This document shows, in pieces, positions 39,931-47,608 of a DNA stretch of 64,000 nt. The notes under the pieces are model-generated. The model had not been told where the DNA came from. It searched no databases and was given only the letters and a program-made list of their open reading frames with translations. Every line of letters starts with the position of its first letter. Position 1 is the stretch's first letter. The translations under genes and the position numbers were made by a program. The stretch comes from CF-118 sp035934385. Lineage in GTDB: Bacteria > Chloroflexota > Dormibacteria > Dormibacterales > Dormibacteraceae. Location of the stretch: contig DASYXY010000044.1 of the NCBI GenBank assembly GCA_035934385.1, positions 39,515-103,514 of the forward strand. The letters run 5' to 3'.

Positions 39931-42152
39931 TTCGTGAGCGGCGCCAGCATGCCGGACAGGATCTTGAGACCGGCCCTGTCGAACTTCACCAGCAGCTCTT
40001 CGTCGGTGCGCGTGAGCGTGCTCTTCACCACCGTGCCCATGCCGAAAGCCGGATGGCTGACACGGTCGCCGCTTGCGAATCGCTGGACCGGCGGCGCGGC
40101 CGGCGCGGCCTGCACCTGCCGTTCCTGGAATCGTTCTCTGTAGCCCTGGCGCGGAGGCGCCACTGGCGCCTGGCCCTGCGGCGACGCGAGCAGCGACTGC
40201 GGGATGTCGGCCAGGAAGCGGCTGGGGAACGCCGGCTGTGACCGCCCGTACAGGTGCCGGCGAAACGCGCAGCTCAGGTACAGCCGGTCCTTCGCGCGCG
40301 TCATCCCGACGTAGCACAGCCGGCGCTCCTCGGCCATCTCGTTGGCGGCGAGGTCGACCGTGATCTTCTCCTCGGTCTCGTCCAGCGCGCGCTGGTGCGG
40401 CAGCAGGCCCTCCTCCATGCCGACCATGAACACGACTGGAAACTCAAGGCCCTTGACCATGTGCAGGGTGATGAGCGTCACGCCCTCGCCCTCTTCGTCG
40501 TAGGCATCGACGTCGGAAACGAGCGCCACCTCGGCCAGGAAGTCCTCGAGGCCCTGCTGCGGGTCGCGGTCGTCGAAGTCCTCGGCCAGGCCTCGGAGCT
40601 CGCTGATGTTCTCGAGGCGTGCCTCGCCCTGCGGTGTCCCGTCCTTGTAGTGCTCCTCGAGCTTCATGACCTCCATCACGTGGTCGACGAGCTCGCTCGG
40701 CCTCAGCACGCCGAGCACGGAGCGCACCGACTCGAGCTGGGCGCGAAAGCCCGTGAGCGGAGCGACCGAGGCTCGCGGCAGCCCAATCACTCGCGACGTG
40801 TCGGCGAGGATGGTCAGGATGTCAGCCTCCGATTCGCGTGCGAACGAGTTGATCGCCTCGACGGTGACGTTGCCGATCTTCCGCGGCGGCACTGAGACGA
40901 TCCGGCTGAAGCTCAGGGCGTCACGCGGATTGAAGGTGAAACGCAGGTACGCGACCAGGTCTTTGACCTCGCGCCGCTCCCAGAAGCGGATTCCGCCTAC
41001 GAGCCGGTAAGGAATGCGCCGCCTCGCGAGCACGTCCTCGAACGACCGTGACTGCGCGTTGGTGCGGTACAGGATTGCGAAGTCGGCGTGCTTGCGGCCC
41101 TCGGTCTTGCGGAGCCGCTCGATCTCGTCGGCCACGAACTCCGCTTCTTCGACCTCGTTGTACGCCTGCGTGGCGGTCACCTTCTCGCCGCCCGCGCGCG
41201 CGGTCCACAGCCGCTTCTCCGCACGCTCGGGGTTATGGCGGATGACGCTGTACGCGGCATCGAGGATCGCCTGGCTCGAGCGGTAGTTCTGCTCCAGCCG
41301 CACGACCTCGGCGTCCGGATAGTCCTTGCGAAAATCGAGGATGTTGCGCACATCGGCGCCGCGGAACCGGTAGATCGACTGGTCGTCATCGCCGACCACC
41401 ACCACATTGCGGTGTTCCTGAGCCAGCAGGTTCACGAGCACGTACTGCGCGCGGTTGGTGTCCTGGTACTCGTCAACAAGCACGTGGCGAAAGCGATCCC
41501 GCCACTTGGCCAGCGCCTCCTCATCGGTCTGGAACAGCTCGACGAGCTTCATGATCAGGTCGTCGAAGTCGAGCCCGCCCGAGCGCCTCAGCAGCTCCTC
41601 GTAGGCTTCGTACACGCGTCGCGTCACCTCGTCGTGGTAGCTGCGGTTCGGGTACTCGTTGGGACCCTTCAGCTCGTTCTTGGCCTGCGAGATCCCATGG
41701 CTGAAGCCCGCAGGCGGGTACCTCTTGGGGTCGATCTTCAGGTCCTCCATCACGCGCTTGAGGGCCGCCCGGGTGTCGTCTTCGTCGAAGATCACGAAGC
41801 TCGACGCGATGCCGATCCGCTCCGCCTCGCGGCGCAGGATGCGCACAGCGGTGGCGTGGAAAGTGCCGACCCACATCTTCTTGGCGCCCTCCCCCACCAG
41901 CGCCTCGACCCGCGACCGCATCTCCCGAGCCGCTTTGTTGGTGAAGGTCACCGCCAGCAGCCGATCCGGCCATACGCGCCTGGTCGCTATGAGATGGGCG
42001 ATGCGAACGGTGAGGACGCGAGTCTTGCCGCTGCCGGCCCCGGCGAAGATCAGGAGTGGGCCGTCGCCGTGCGTGACGGCTTCTTTTTGGGGTGGATTCA
42101 GGCCTTCGAGGAGCGCGTCTACGCCAACGGAGAGGGATTCACCAGAAAGCAC
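39927..42152 (-). CDS. pcrA: ATP-dependent DNA helicase PcrA/UvrD
   Basis: A 741-residue superfamily 1A 3'-5' helicase. Walker A is FAGAGSGKTRVL, motif II LVDEYQDTNR, motif III VVVVGDDDQSIYRFRGA, motif IV LEQNYRSSQAILD, and motif VI appears near VGMTRAKDRLYLS. The C-terminal 50 residues form the Tudor-like domain typical of Gram-positive PcrA (RVSHPAFGMGTVV). It acts in repair and in clearing proteins from DNA. It is the first gene of the long run ending at rlmD. Confidence 0.95.
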   Translation of the reverse strand: MLSGESLSVGVDALLEGLNPPQKEAVTHGDGPLLIFAGAGSGKTRVLTVRIAHLIATRRVWPDRLLAVTFTNKAAREMRSRVEALVGEGAKKMWVGTFHATAVRILRREAERIGIASSFVIFDEDDTRAALKRVMEDLKIDPKRYPPAGFSHGISQAKNELKGPNEYPNRSYHDEVTRRVYEAYEELLRRSGGLDFDDLIMKLVELFQTDEEALAKWRDRFRHVLVDEYQDTNRAQYVLVNLLAQEHRNVVVVGDDDQSIYRFRGADVRNILDFRKDYPDAEVVRLEQNYRSSQAILDAAYSVIRHNPERAEKRLWTARAGGEKVTATQAYNEVEEAEFVADEIERLRKTEGRKHADFAILYRTNAQSRSFEDVLARRRIPYRLVGGIRFWERREVKDLVAYLRFTFNPRDALSFSRIVSVPPRKIGNVTVEAINSFARESEADILTILADTSRVIGLPRASVAPLTGFRAQLESVRSVLGVLRPSELVDHVMEVMKLEEHYKDGTPQGEARLENISELRGLAEDFDDRDPQQGLEDFLAEVALVSDVDAYDEEGEGVTLITLHMVKGLEFPVVFMVGMEEGLLPHQRALDETEEKITVDLAANEMAEERRLCYVGMTRAKDRLYLSCAFRRHLYGRSQPAFPSRFLADIPQSLLASPQGQAPVAPPRQGYRERFQERQVQAAPAAPPVQRFASGDRVSHPAFGMGTVVKSTLTRTDEELLVKFDRAGLKILSGMLAPLTK

Positions 42153-42186
42153 GGGAAATCGAGTTTACCGATGGGTGGGGGTGCGT

Positions 42187-43395
42187 ATGCCTGACGCTAA
42201 ACTGACCCCGGACATGGCCGCCGAAGGCAACATCCACAGCCGCGACCGTCTGCTCCTGGAGACGGCCCGCGAGCTTTCCTCGTCGCTGGAGCTGGACGAG
42301 GTGCTGCGGAACCTGATGGACCGCGTCATCAGCCTGATGCATGCCTCACGCGGGTACATCGTGCTCGTCGACCAGGACACGGGTGAGATGAGAGTGGTCA
42401 TGGCCGGCGGTGAGACTGACCTCGAGAAGGCGAAGAGCTTTCTCGGCTCGAGGACGGTGATCAAGCAGGTCGTCGGCACCGGCAAGGCGGTGGTCTCAAC
42501 CGACGCCAGCCTGGACGACCGCTTCAAGGGCCAGCAGTCGGTCATCCTCCAGAACCTGCGCTCGATCATCGCCGTGCCGCTGGTGACCAAGAGCAAGGTG
42601 ATCGGGGCGGTGTACGTCGACAACCCGTTCCGAGCCGCCATCTTCGAGGAGACGGACAGGGAGTTCCTGCAGGCCATCGCCGACCTGGCCGCGATCGCCA
42701 TCGACAACGCCCGGCAGTACGAGCGCTCCGAGTTCTTGCGCAACCTGTTCGAGCGCTACGTCAACAAGCAGGTCACGGACTACGTACTCGAGTCCGGGAC
42801 GATCTTCCTACCCGGCGAGCGCCGCGAGGTGACCGTTCTCAACTCTGACATCGCCGGCTTCTCAACGCTCTCCCAGCGGATGCCGGCGCAGGATCTCCTG
42901 CACTTTTTGAACAAGTACTTCACCCGCATGATCGAAATCGTCCTGAAGCACGGCGGCAACATCAACAAGTTCCAGGGCGACGGCATGCTGGTCGTGTTCG
43001 GAGCTCCGAACCCCATGGACGACCACGCTGAGCGTGCCTTCGCCGCGGCCGAGGCGATGGTGACTGAGGTCGAACGGCTCAACCAGGAATTCGCGGCCGA
43101 TGGACTGCCGACGATCAAGATCGGCATCGGGCTGGACAGCGGAGAGGTCATCGCCGGGTCGGTGGGCTCCGAAGAACGGATGGAGTACACGCAGTACGGC
43201 GTGACGGTCAACAACAGCACGTATCTGTCCAAGGTGCGGCCTCCGCGCGTGCTCATGTCAGAGGCGACCCGAGCCGCGCTCCAGAACAAGGTGTCTGTTG
43301 TCGACTACGAGCCATTGCTCTTCAAGGGCGCGAGCGAGAAGCAGCCTACCTACCAGATCGAGATCCAGATCACGACCGAGCTGACCGAAAGCTAG
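42187..43395 (+). CDS. GAF-domain class III nucleotide cyclase with altered active site
   Basis: A 402-residue protein: GAF domain at about 20-180 (SLELDEVLRNLMDRVISL, ending in an IAIDNARQYER helix), then a class III cyclase at 205-400. Both metal aspartates are present (Asp221 in NSDIAGFS, Asp265 in QGDGMLVVF) and so is Asn342. The transition-state Arg four residues later is Tyr346 (VNNSTY), and the usual GD before it is GV. The catalytic rate may be low, or the domain may act differently. ATG 42187 is 34 bp from the divergent pcrA start. The stop shares CTAG with the convergent SLT gene. Confidence 0.88.
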   Translation: MPDAKLTPDMAAEGNIHSRDRLLLETARELSSSLELDEVLRNLMDRVISLMHASRGYIVLVDQDTGEMRVVMAGGETDLEKAKSFLGSRTVIKQVVGTGKAVVSTDASLDDRFKGQQSVILQNLRSIIAVPLVTKSKVIGAVYVDNPFRAAIFEETDREFLQAIADLAAIAIDNARQYERSEFLRNLFERYVNKQVTDYVLESGTIFLPGERREVTVLNSDIAGFSTLSQRMPAQDLLHFLNKYFTRMIEIVLKHGGNINKFQGDGMLVVFGAPNPMDDHAERAFAAAEAMVTEVERLNQEFAADGLPTIKIGIGLDSGEVIAGSVGSEERMEYTQYGVTVNNSTYLSKVRPPRVLMSEATRAALQNKVSVVDYEPLLFKGASEKQPTYQIEIQITTELTES

Positions 43396-43973
43396 CCCTG
43401 GCAGACCCACTGGCTGGGGCCGTCGCGCCCGTACAGCCAGGCCGCAGCGTTCGAGTTGGCCACCGGGTCGAACGGCGACAGGCTGCGTTGCGGCGTGAAC
43501 GCCCAGGTGCTTGGCAGGAACTGGAACAGCCCTGCGGCCCCGCTGGAGCTGTTGACCGAGTTCGGGTGGTAGCGCGACTCGCACCACGCGACGTTGAAGG
43601 CCCACTGCACGGCGCGGTCGCCCAGCGGCGTGAAGGCGTTGTGGATGGCCTGCGCGATGTACGCCGGCGGCGGCGGGTGGTTGCTCAGCGCTGCGATTCG
43701 GGCAGCTTCGGCCTGGGCCTGCGCCTCGGCCTGAAGCTTGGCCTGGTAGGCGTCGAGGCTCGTCGCGTACTCGTTGGTCCATGCCAGGGCTACCGCGGCC
43801 CGCTCGGCCCGCGCTTTCTGGTCGCGCGCGGCCTGGGTCATGGATTGGGCCTGGTACGAGCTGAGCTGCGTCACCCCCGGGCTTGCTAGCGCGGGCGGCG
43901 GCGCTATCCGCGGCAGCACGACCAACACCAGCAACACCGTCCATACCAGGACGGCCCTGACGAGCGGAACCAC
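43392..43973 (-). CDS. Secreted transglycosylase-like (SLT/Rpf fold) cell-wall protein
   Basis: A 193-residue exported protein. A hydrophobic N-terminal signal or anchor (about 5-30) is followed by an Ala/Gln-rich coiled coil (40-97) and a lysozyme-like domain: AFNVAWCESRYHPNSVNSSS, then GLFQFLPSTW and FDPVANSNAAAWLYG. Glu132 of CESR is the likely catalytic acid; two Cys (131 and near the end) may form a disulfide. GTG 43973 follows an AAGGAGGAG site. It would cleave peptidoglycan. A long structured leader lies upstream (43974-44138). Confidence 0.85.
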   Translation of the reverse strand: MVPLVRAVLVWTVLLVLVVLPRIAPPPALASPGVTQLSSYQAQSMTQAARDQKARAERAAVALAWTNEYATSLDAYQAKLQAEAQAQAEAARIAALSNHPPPPAYIAQAIHNAFTPLGDRAVQWAFNVAWCESRYHPNSVNSSSGAAGLFQFLPSTWAFTPQRSLSPFDPVANSNAAAWLYGRDGPSQWVCQG

Positions 43974-44120
43974 GGCCGTGTCGCTCCTCCTTGGGCACGC
44001 CCTACCCCTGGGGCGCCTTCAGGCCCGAGCACGGAGCGGCGATGTTGGCAGGACTGGCTCGGGTACCGGGGAAGAGGCCACCTTAGCAAAGGGGCCCGGG
44101 GTTGGCGACTGGTTAAGCCC
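43974..44120 (-). promoter_or_regulatory. Possible structured 5' leader of the cell-wall hydrolase gene
   Basis: About 150 nt before the SLT gene contain a 7-bp perfect stem (CCCGAGC with GCTCGGG), a second hairpin GGCGCCC with GGGCGTGCC, and GC-rich segments able to pair at longer range, ending at the ribosome site. The c-di-AMP (ydaO) riboswitch often precedes such hydrolase genes, but I cannot confirm its consensus here. Confidence 0.25.
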
Positions 44121-44137
44121 GCTCTGATCTCGCCTGG

Positions 44138-44689
44138 GTGAAACTAAGCCCGCTCATGGAGCGTCCAACCTGGGTGGAGATGTCGCCGGCGCTCGAACGC
44201 ACCGCGCAGGCGCGTGACTTCGACGCCCTGGTCGGACCTTACATCGAGCCCGGTTACCGGCTGGCGGTCACGCTCCTACAGGACCCTGACGAGGCCCGGG
44301 ACGCGGTCCAGGAGGCCTCGATCAAGGCCTGGAGGGCGCTGGGCCGGCTACGCGACACCAGCCAGGCGCGCGCCTGGTTTCTCTCGATCGTGGCGAACCA
44401 GTGCCGGTCGACGATGAGGCGCCACTGGTGGTCGCTGGGGAGGAACCCCCTGCCTGTGGTCAGAACCGACTGGCAAGAAAGCGCGGTGGTCCGCTCAATG
44501 GACATAGATGCCGCCATGCGTCGGCTCTCGCCCGAGGACCGCGCTGCCCTGCAGCTGCACTTCTACCTGGACCTGCCGCTGGAGGAAGTCGCGCGGGTGC
44601 TCGGCATCACCACCGGCGCGACGCGCTCACGCGTGTACCGAGCTGCCAGAAAGCTGCGGCCGACCCTCACCGAGGAGGACCTCCGATGA
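44138..44689 (+). CDS. ECF RNA polymerase sigma factor (second copy of the ECF/propeller module)
   Basis: A 183-residue ECF sigma factor. Region 2 includes YRLAVTLLQDPDEARDAVQE and AWRALGRL; region 4 includes LSPEDRAALQLHFYLDLPL and the helix-turn-helix EEVARVLGITTGATRSRVYRA. It resembles the sigma factor at 20714 (for example ANQCR, LHFYLDLPL against LHYYLDLPL). GTG 44138 or ATG 44156 may be the start. The stop overlaps the ATG of a membrane-anchored Asp-box propeller gene (ATGA), with a GAGGAGGA site inside its last codons. No GGGAAC/CGTA promoter is seen upstream. Confidence 0.92.
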   Translation: MKLSPLMERPTWVEMSPALERTAQARDFDALVGPYIEPGYRLAVTLLQDPDEARDAVQEASIKAWRALGRLRDTSQARAWFLSIVANQCRSTMRRHWWSLGRNPLPVVRTDWQESAVVRSMDIDAAMRRLSPEDRAALQLHFYLDLPLEEVARVLGITTGATRSRVYRAARKLRPTLTEEDLR

Positions 44690-45900
44690 CCTTGCGTCAT
44701 GACGTGCGCGACTACTTCGAGCGCGAAGCGCGTCGCATGCCCGCGCCTGCGGGCCTGCGGCCCGACATCTCAACGCGCGTCAGCGGCTCGGTCGCGGTGC
44801 GGCCGGCGTCGCTCCGATGGGCGGCCGTGATGGCCGCCCTCCTGGCCATCGCGATCGTGGCCGGCTTGATGGCTGCCGGCGGCCTCCGCCACCTTCTCCG
44901 TTCAAGTCCAGTCCCAGGCCTGCAGCCTGGCGCGCATGGATACGTGCTCGACGCCGATCTGGTGGACTCGCGCGACGGTTGGGTGCTGCTTGCCGATTGC
45001 CGGGCCCGAATCCTGCGACAGGCCGACAACTCCCTGGTCGATGCCTGCAGGTTCTGGGTCGAGTCCACGCACGACGCGGGCCTCACCTGGACGGACCCTG
45101 TTCAGGTCGGCGGCTGGTACGCGCAGAGCACGATCGGGGACACCTTCCGACACATCCATTTCGCCAACAGGACCGACGGGTTCGTGTATGGACTCGGCTT
45201 TGCCTTCGTCAGCCACGACGGAGGTCGATCGTGGTCTCAGCTCCCCTGGCAGACCCACGACTTGCTTGCGATCACAGGCTACGTGGTCATGTGGGCGGTC
45301 TTCCAGTCGCGGGTTCAGTACAGCACCGATTACGGTCGAACTTGGAACATGACTGAGGCGATGCCGGCCGGCTTTGCGCCGTCTGCTAGCGCGGTGCCGG
45401 TCGCCGGCGGGACTGCCCTCCTTCTGTTGAGCGATTTGCAGAACACCATGGTCTTCGTCTTTGAGGACGGCACCTTCGGACAACAGATTCATGGCAAATG
45501 TCCGCTCGATGACCTCGCAACTGTGGTCGCTACCCCAGGCCCTACGGCGATCTACCAGTACTGCAGCGGGGCAAGGTCGGACACGGCGTACGTGTCCACC
45601 GACTCGGGCACGAGCTGGATACCACTCTCGTCACCGGTCAACGGAACCGTGGGGCCAATGATCGTCTCGGTCCGCCCAGGCTTTCTGCTGCTGCTCACGT
45701 CCACAGAAGCCGCGGTTACGTCGACCCTGTACGCCAGCCAGGACTCAGGCCGCACGTGGCACCTGGTGCAGAGCGCTAGGGGCTTCCTGGACCTGGTCTT
45801 CTCCGAGACCGGGGACGGCTGGGCCTATGACGACTACGACCGTATCTGGGCCACCACCGACGGCGGGCTCAGCTGGGTGATGTTGCCCAGTGTGCCCTAG
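44686..45900 (+). CDS. Membrane-anchored Asp-box (BNR) beta-propeller, putative anti-sigma partner
   Basis: A 404-residue protein: about 43 cytoplasmic residues (with PAPAGLRPDI, comparable to PPPAHLRAHV in the partner at 19470), one transmembrane helix (about 45-66), then an outside propeller with six Asp-box repeats such as SHDGGRSW, STDYGRTW, STDSGTSW, SQDSGRTW and TTDGGLSW. Translation is coupled to the ECF sigma gene. No enzymatic residues of sialidases are evident. By topology and gene order it could hold the sigma factor at the membrane and respond to an outside ligand; this is inference. The stop shares CTAG with the convergent PKD gene. Confidence 0.8.
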   Translation: MTLRHDVRDYFEREARRMPAPAGLRPDISTRVSGSVAVRPASLRWAAVMAALLAIAIVAGLMAAGGLRHLLRSSPVPGLQPGAHGYVLDADLVDSRDGWVLLADCRARILRQADNSLVDACRFWVESTHDAGLTWTDPVQVGGWYAQSTIGDTFRHIHFANRTDGFVYGLGFAFVSHDGGRSWSQLPWQTHDLLAITGYVVMWAVFQSRVQYSTDYGRTWNMTEAMPAGFAPSASAVPVAGGTALLLLSDLQNTMVFVFEDGTFGQQIHGKCPLDDLATVVATPGPTAIYQYCSGARSDTAYVSTDSGTSWIPLSSPVNGTVGPMIVSVRPGFLLLLTSTEAAVTSTLYASQDSGRTWHLVQSARGFLDLVFSETGDGWAYDDYDRIWATTDGGLSWVMLPSVP

Positions 45901-47591
45901 AGACTCAGATTCAGCCAGGCGACTTTGACCTGGGTGCAGCCAAGGGCGCGGTGGACCGACCACGTCGCCGACGCAAGCACGTCCGAGTCGGACTGAGAAA
46001 GCTCGCCGTTCTTCGTCATGGCGGCCAGGTCGTTCAGGACAGCCCCTAGTTGGCCGCAGGTGGCGTTCGTGTCGCCCCTGGCAGCGGACGCTGCGGCAGC
46101 GTTGTACTTGGCCGTGAGCGAGTTCTTCTGGCCCTTGTCCAGCGAGGACAGCGTGGCGACGTAGCCGGCGATCGTGCCCAGGGCGGCAGCCGGCGTCTGC
46201 ACCGTCACCTTGACCGTGGCGGAGCTCGTGCCACCGTCATCGTCCGTCACGGTGTAGGTGACGGCGTAGGTGCCAGGGGCGGCGTAGGAGTAGGTGTCGG
46301 TGGTGTCGCCGCTACCCGACGCGCTGTAGGTCGTGGTGTCGACGGGCGAGCCGTCGCCGTAGTCAAAGGTCGCGGTGTGAGTGTCCAGCGCGCCAGGGTC
46401 GGTGAACCCGCCTTGAAACGTGATCGGCGTCAGGGGCAGCAGCACGATTCCACTGTGGGTGACGCTGCTGATCTCGGCCGTCGGGGCAACGTTCGTGCCT
46501 GTGATCGTCGTGGTCACGCTGGCTCCGTTGCCGCCATCGTCCACCGCGGTCAGCGTCACCACGAACGTGCCCTCGTCGTCCGGTGCGAACTTGAACGTCG
46601 AGCCGGTCACGGGGGCCGACGCGGTCGCGGCGTTGTTTTTGTTGACGGTCCAGCTGTAGGTGAATCCCGCGGCCTGGTCCGCGGCGCTCGGGCTGGTCGC
46701 ATTCGCGGTCAGCGTCATGCTCGTGCCTTCGAGGCCGGTCGAGGGGGCACCAACAATGGTCACGGCCGGCGCCACGGGCGTCACCGTGACGTTGAACATC
46801 ACAGGTGTCCTGGCCCCGTGGCCATCGTCGGCGGTGATGGTCACCTGCTGGACGGGCGATTCGTCAGCGCCCGACTGCGTCCACGTCCAGGTTCCGGATG
46901 ACGTGCCGGTCTTGGTCAGCGTGCCCGCGGAAGCCGACAGCGCCACGTTGTCACCGTCTGGATCCGAATAGGTGCCCGAGTTGGTAGCGGTCGAGCCCTC
47001 TGGCACGGACACCGCGTTGCTCTTCTCAGTGACCGCGGGCGGTTGGTTGACGTTGCCACTGATCACCCACTCGTCGAAGGCAAAGTCACGGCCAAAGGAT
47101 GTCTGGTAGATCCATCCGCCGCCCGAGCTCAGCCACATCTGGCCTCGCGTGTAGGTGTCGACAGAGAAATTGTCGTACCACGTCAGATAGCCCTTCGGGG
47201 TCACAACGATCGCGTACATGGTGCCGCTGGAAACCGCCACGGTGGGCGAAAAAATGAAGTCGTGCCAGGCCGCCGGGTTGACCGAGCCGGTGAAGGAAGT
47301 CGAACCCAGCGGGCTGCCGTAGGGCTTGCCCCCACTGGTGCTCAGGATCGCGACGTTCATCGAAATCGACCCGAACGACATGGCGATCCGCAGCGTCAGG
47401 CGATCCAGCTGACCCGAGATGGCAGGAGTGAATGTCTGGGCCATCGGGGTCCGGAGCGTGTTCTGGTTGGTGATGACTTCTTGCGACTGGTCCTTGACGT
47501 CGGCCGCCTGGACGGGCGTCACGGCGGCAAGCGGCAGCACCACGGCCACGGCCGCCACCAGAACTCGCCGCCAACTCCGCCTGACGCCCAT
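45897..47591 (-). CDS. Secreted PKD/Ig-like multidomain surface protein
   Basis: A 564-residue exported protein with a signal peptide (cut near PVQAA). Then comes a jelly-roll-like N-terminal part (about 30-185) and three or more Ig-like domains: one with YSDPDGDNVALSASAGTLT, one with GFTYSWTVNKNN, and a PKD domain with ATFDYGDGSPVDTTT and YAVTYTVTDDDGG. The C-terminal 90 residues are helical with two Cys and resemble FIVAR-like spacers. There is no sortase motif. It may be an adhesin or matrix protein; the ligand is unknown. It is convergent with the ECF-module propeller gene. Confidence 0.8.
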   Translation of the reverse strand: MGVRRSWRRVLVAAVAVVLPLAAVTPVQAADVKDQSQEVITNQNTLRTPMAQTFTPAISGQLDRLTLRIAMSFGSISMNVAILSTSGGKPYGSPLGSTSFTGSVNPAAWHDFIFSPTVAVSSGTMYAIVVTPKGYLTWYDNFSVDTYTRGQMWLSSGGGWIYQTSFGRDFAFDEWVISGNVNQPPAVTEKSNAVSVPEGSTATNSGTYSDPDGDNVALSASAGTLTKTGTSSGTWTWTQSGADESPVQQVTITADDGHGARTPVMFNVTVTPVAPAVTIVGAPSTGLEGTSMTLTANATSPSAADQAAGFTYSWTVNKNNAATASAPVTGSTFKFAPDDEGTFVVTLTAVDDGGNGASVTTTITGTNVAPTAEISSVTHSGIVLLPLTPITFQGGFTDPGALDTHTATFDYGDGSPVDTTTYSASGSGDTTDTYSYAAPGTYAVTYTVTDDDGGTSSATVKVTVQTPAAALGTIAGYVATLSSLDKGQKNSLTAKYNAAAASAARGDTNATCGQLGAVLNDLAAMTKNGELSQSDSDVLASATWSVHRALGCTQVKVAWLNLSL

Positions 47592-47608
47592 TTGAATGTA
47601 GGACGCGG

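Noticed and set aside
44100..44137. GGGAAC/CGTA promoter for the second ECF gene
   Set aside because: No GGGAAC-N18-CGTA pair is present upstream of 44138; the two ECF factors probably recognise different promoters.
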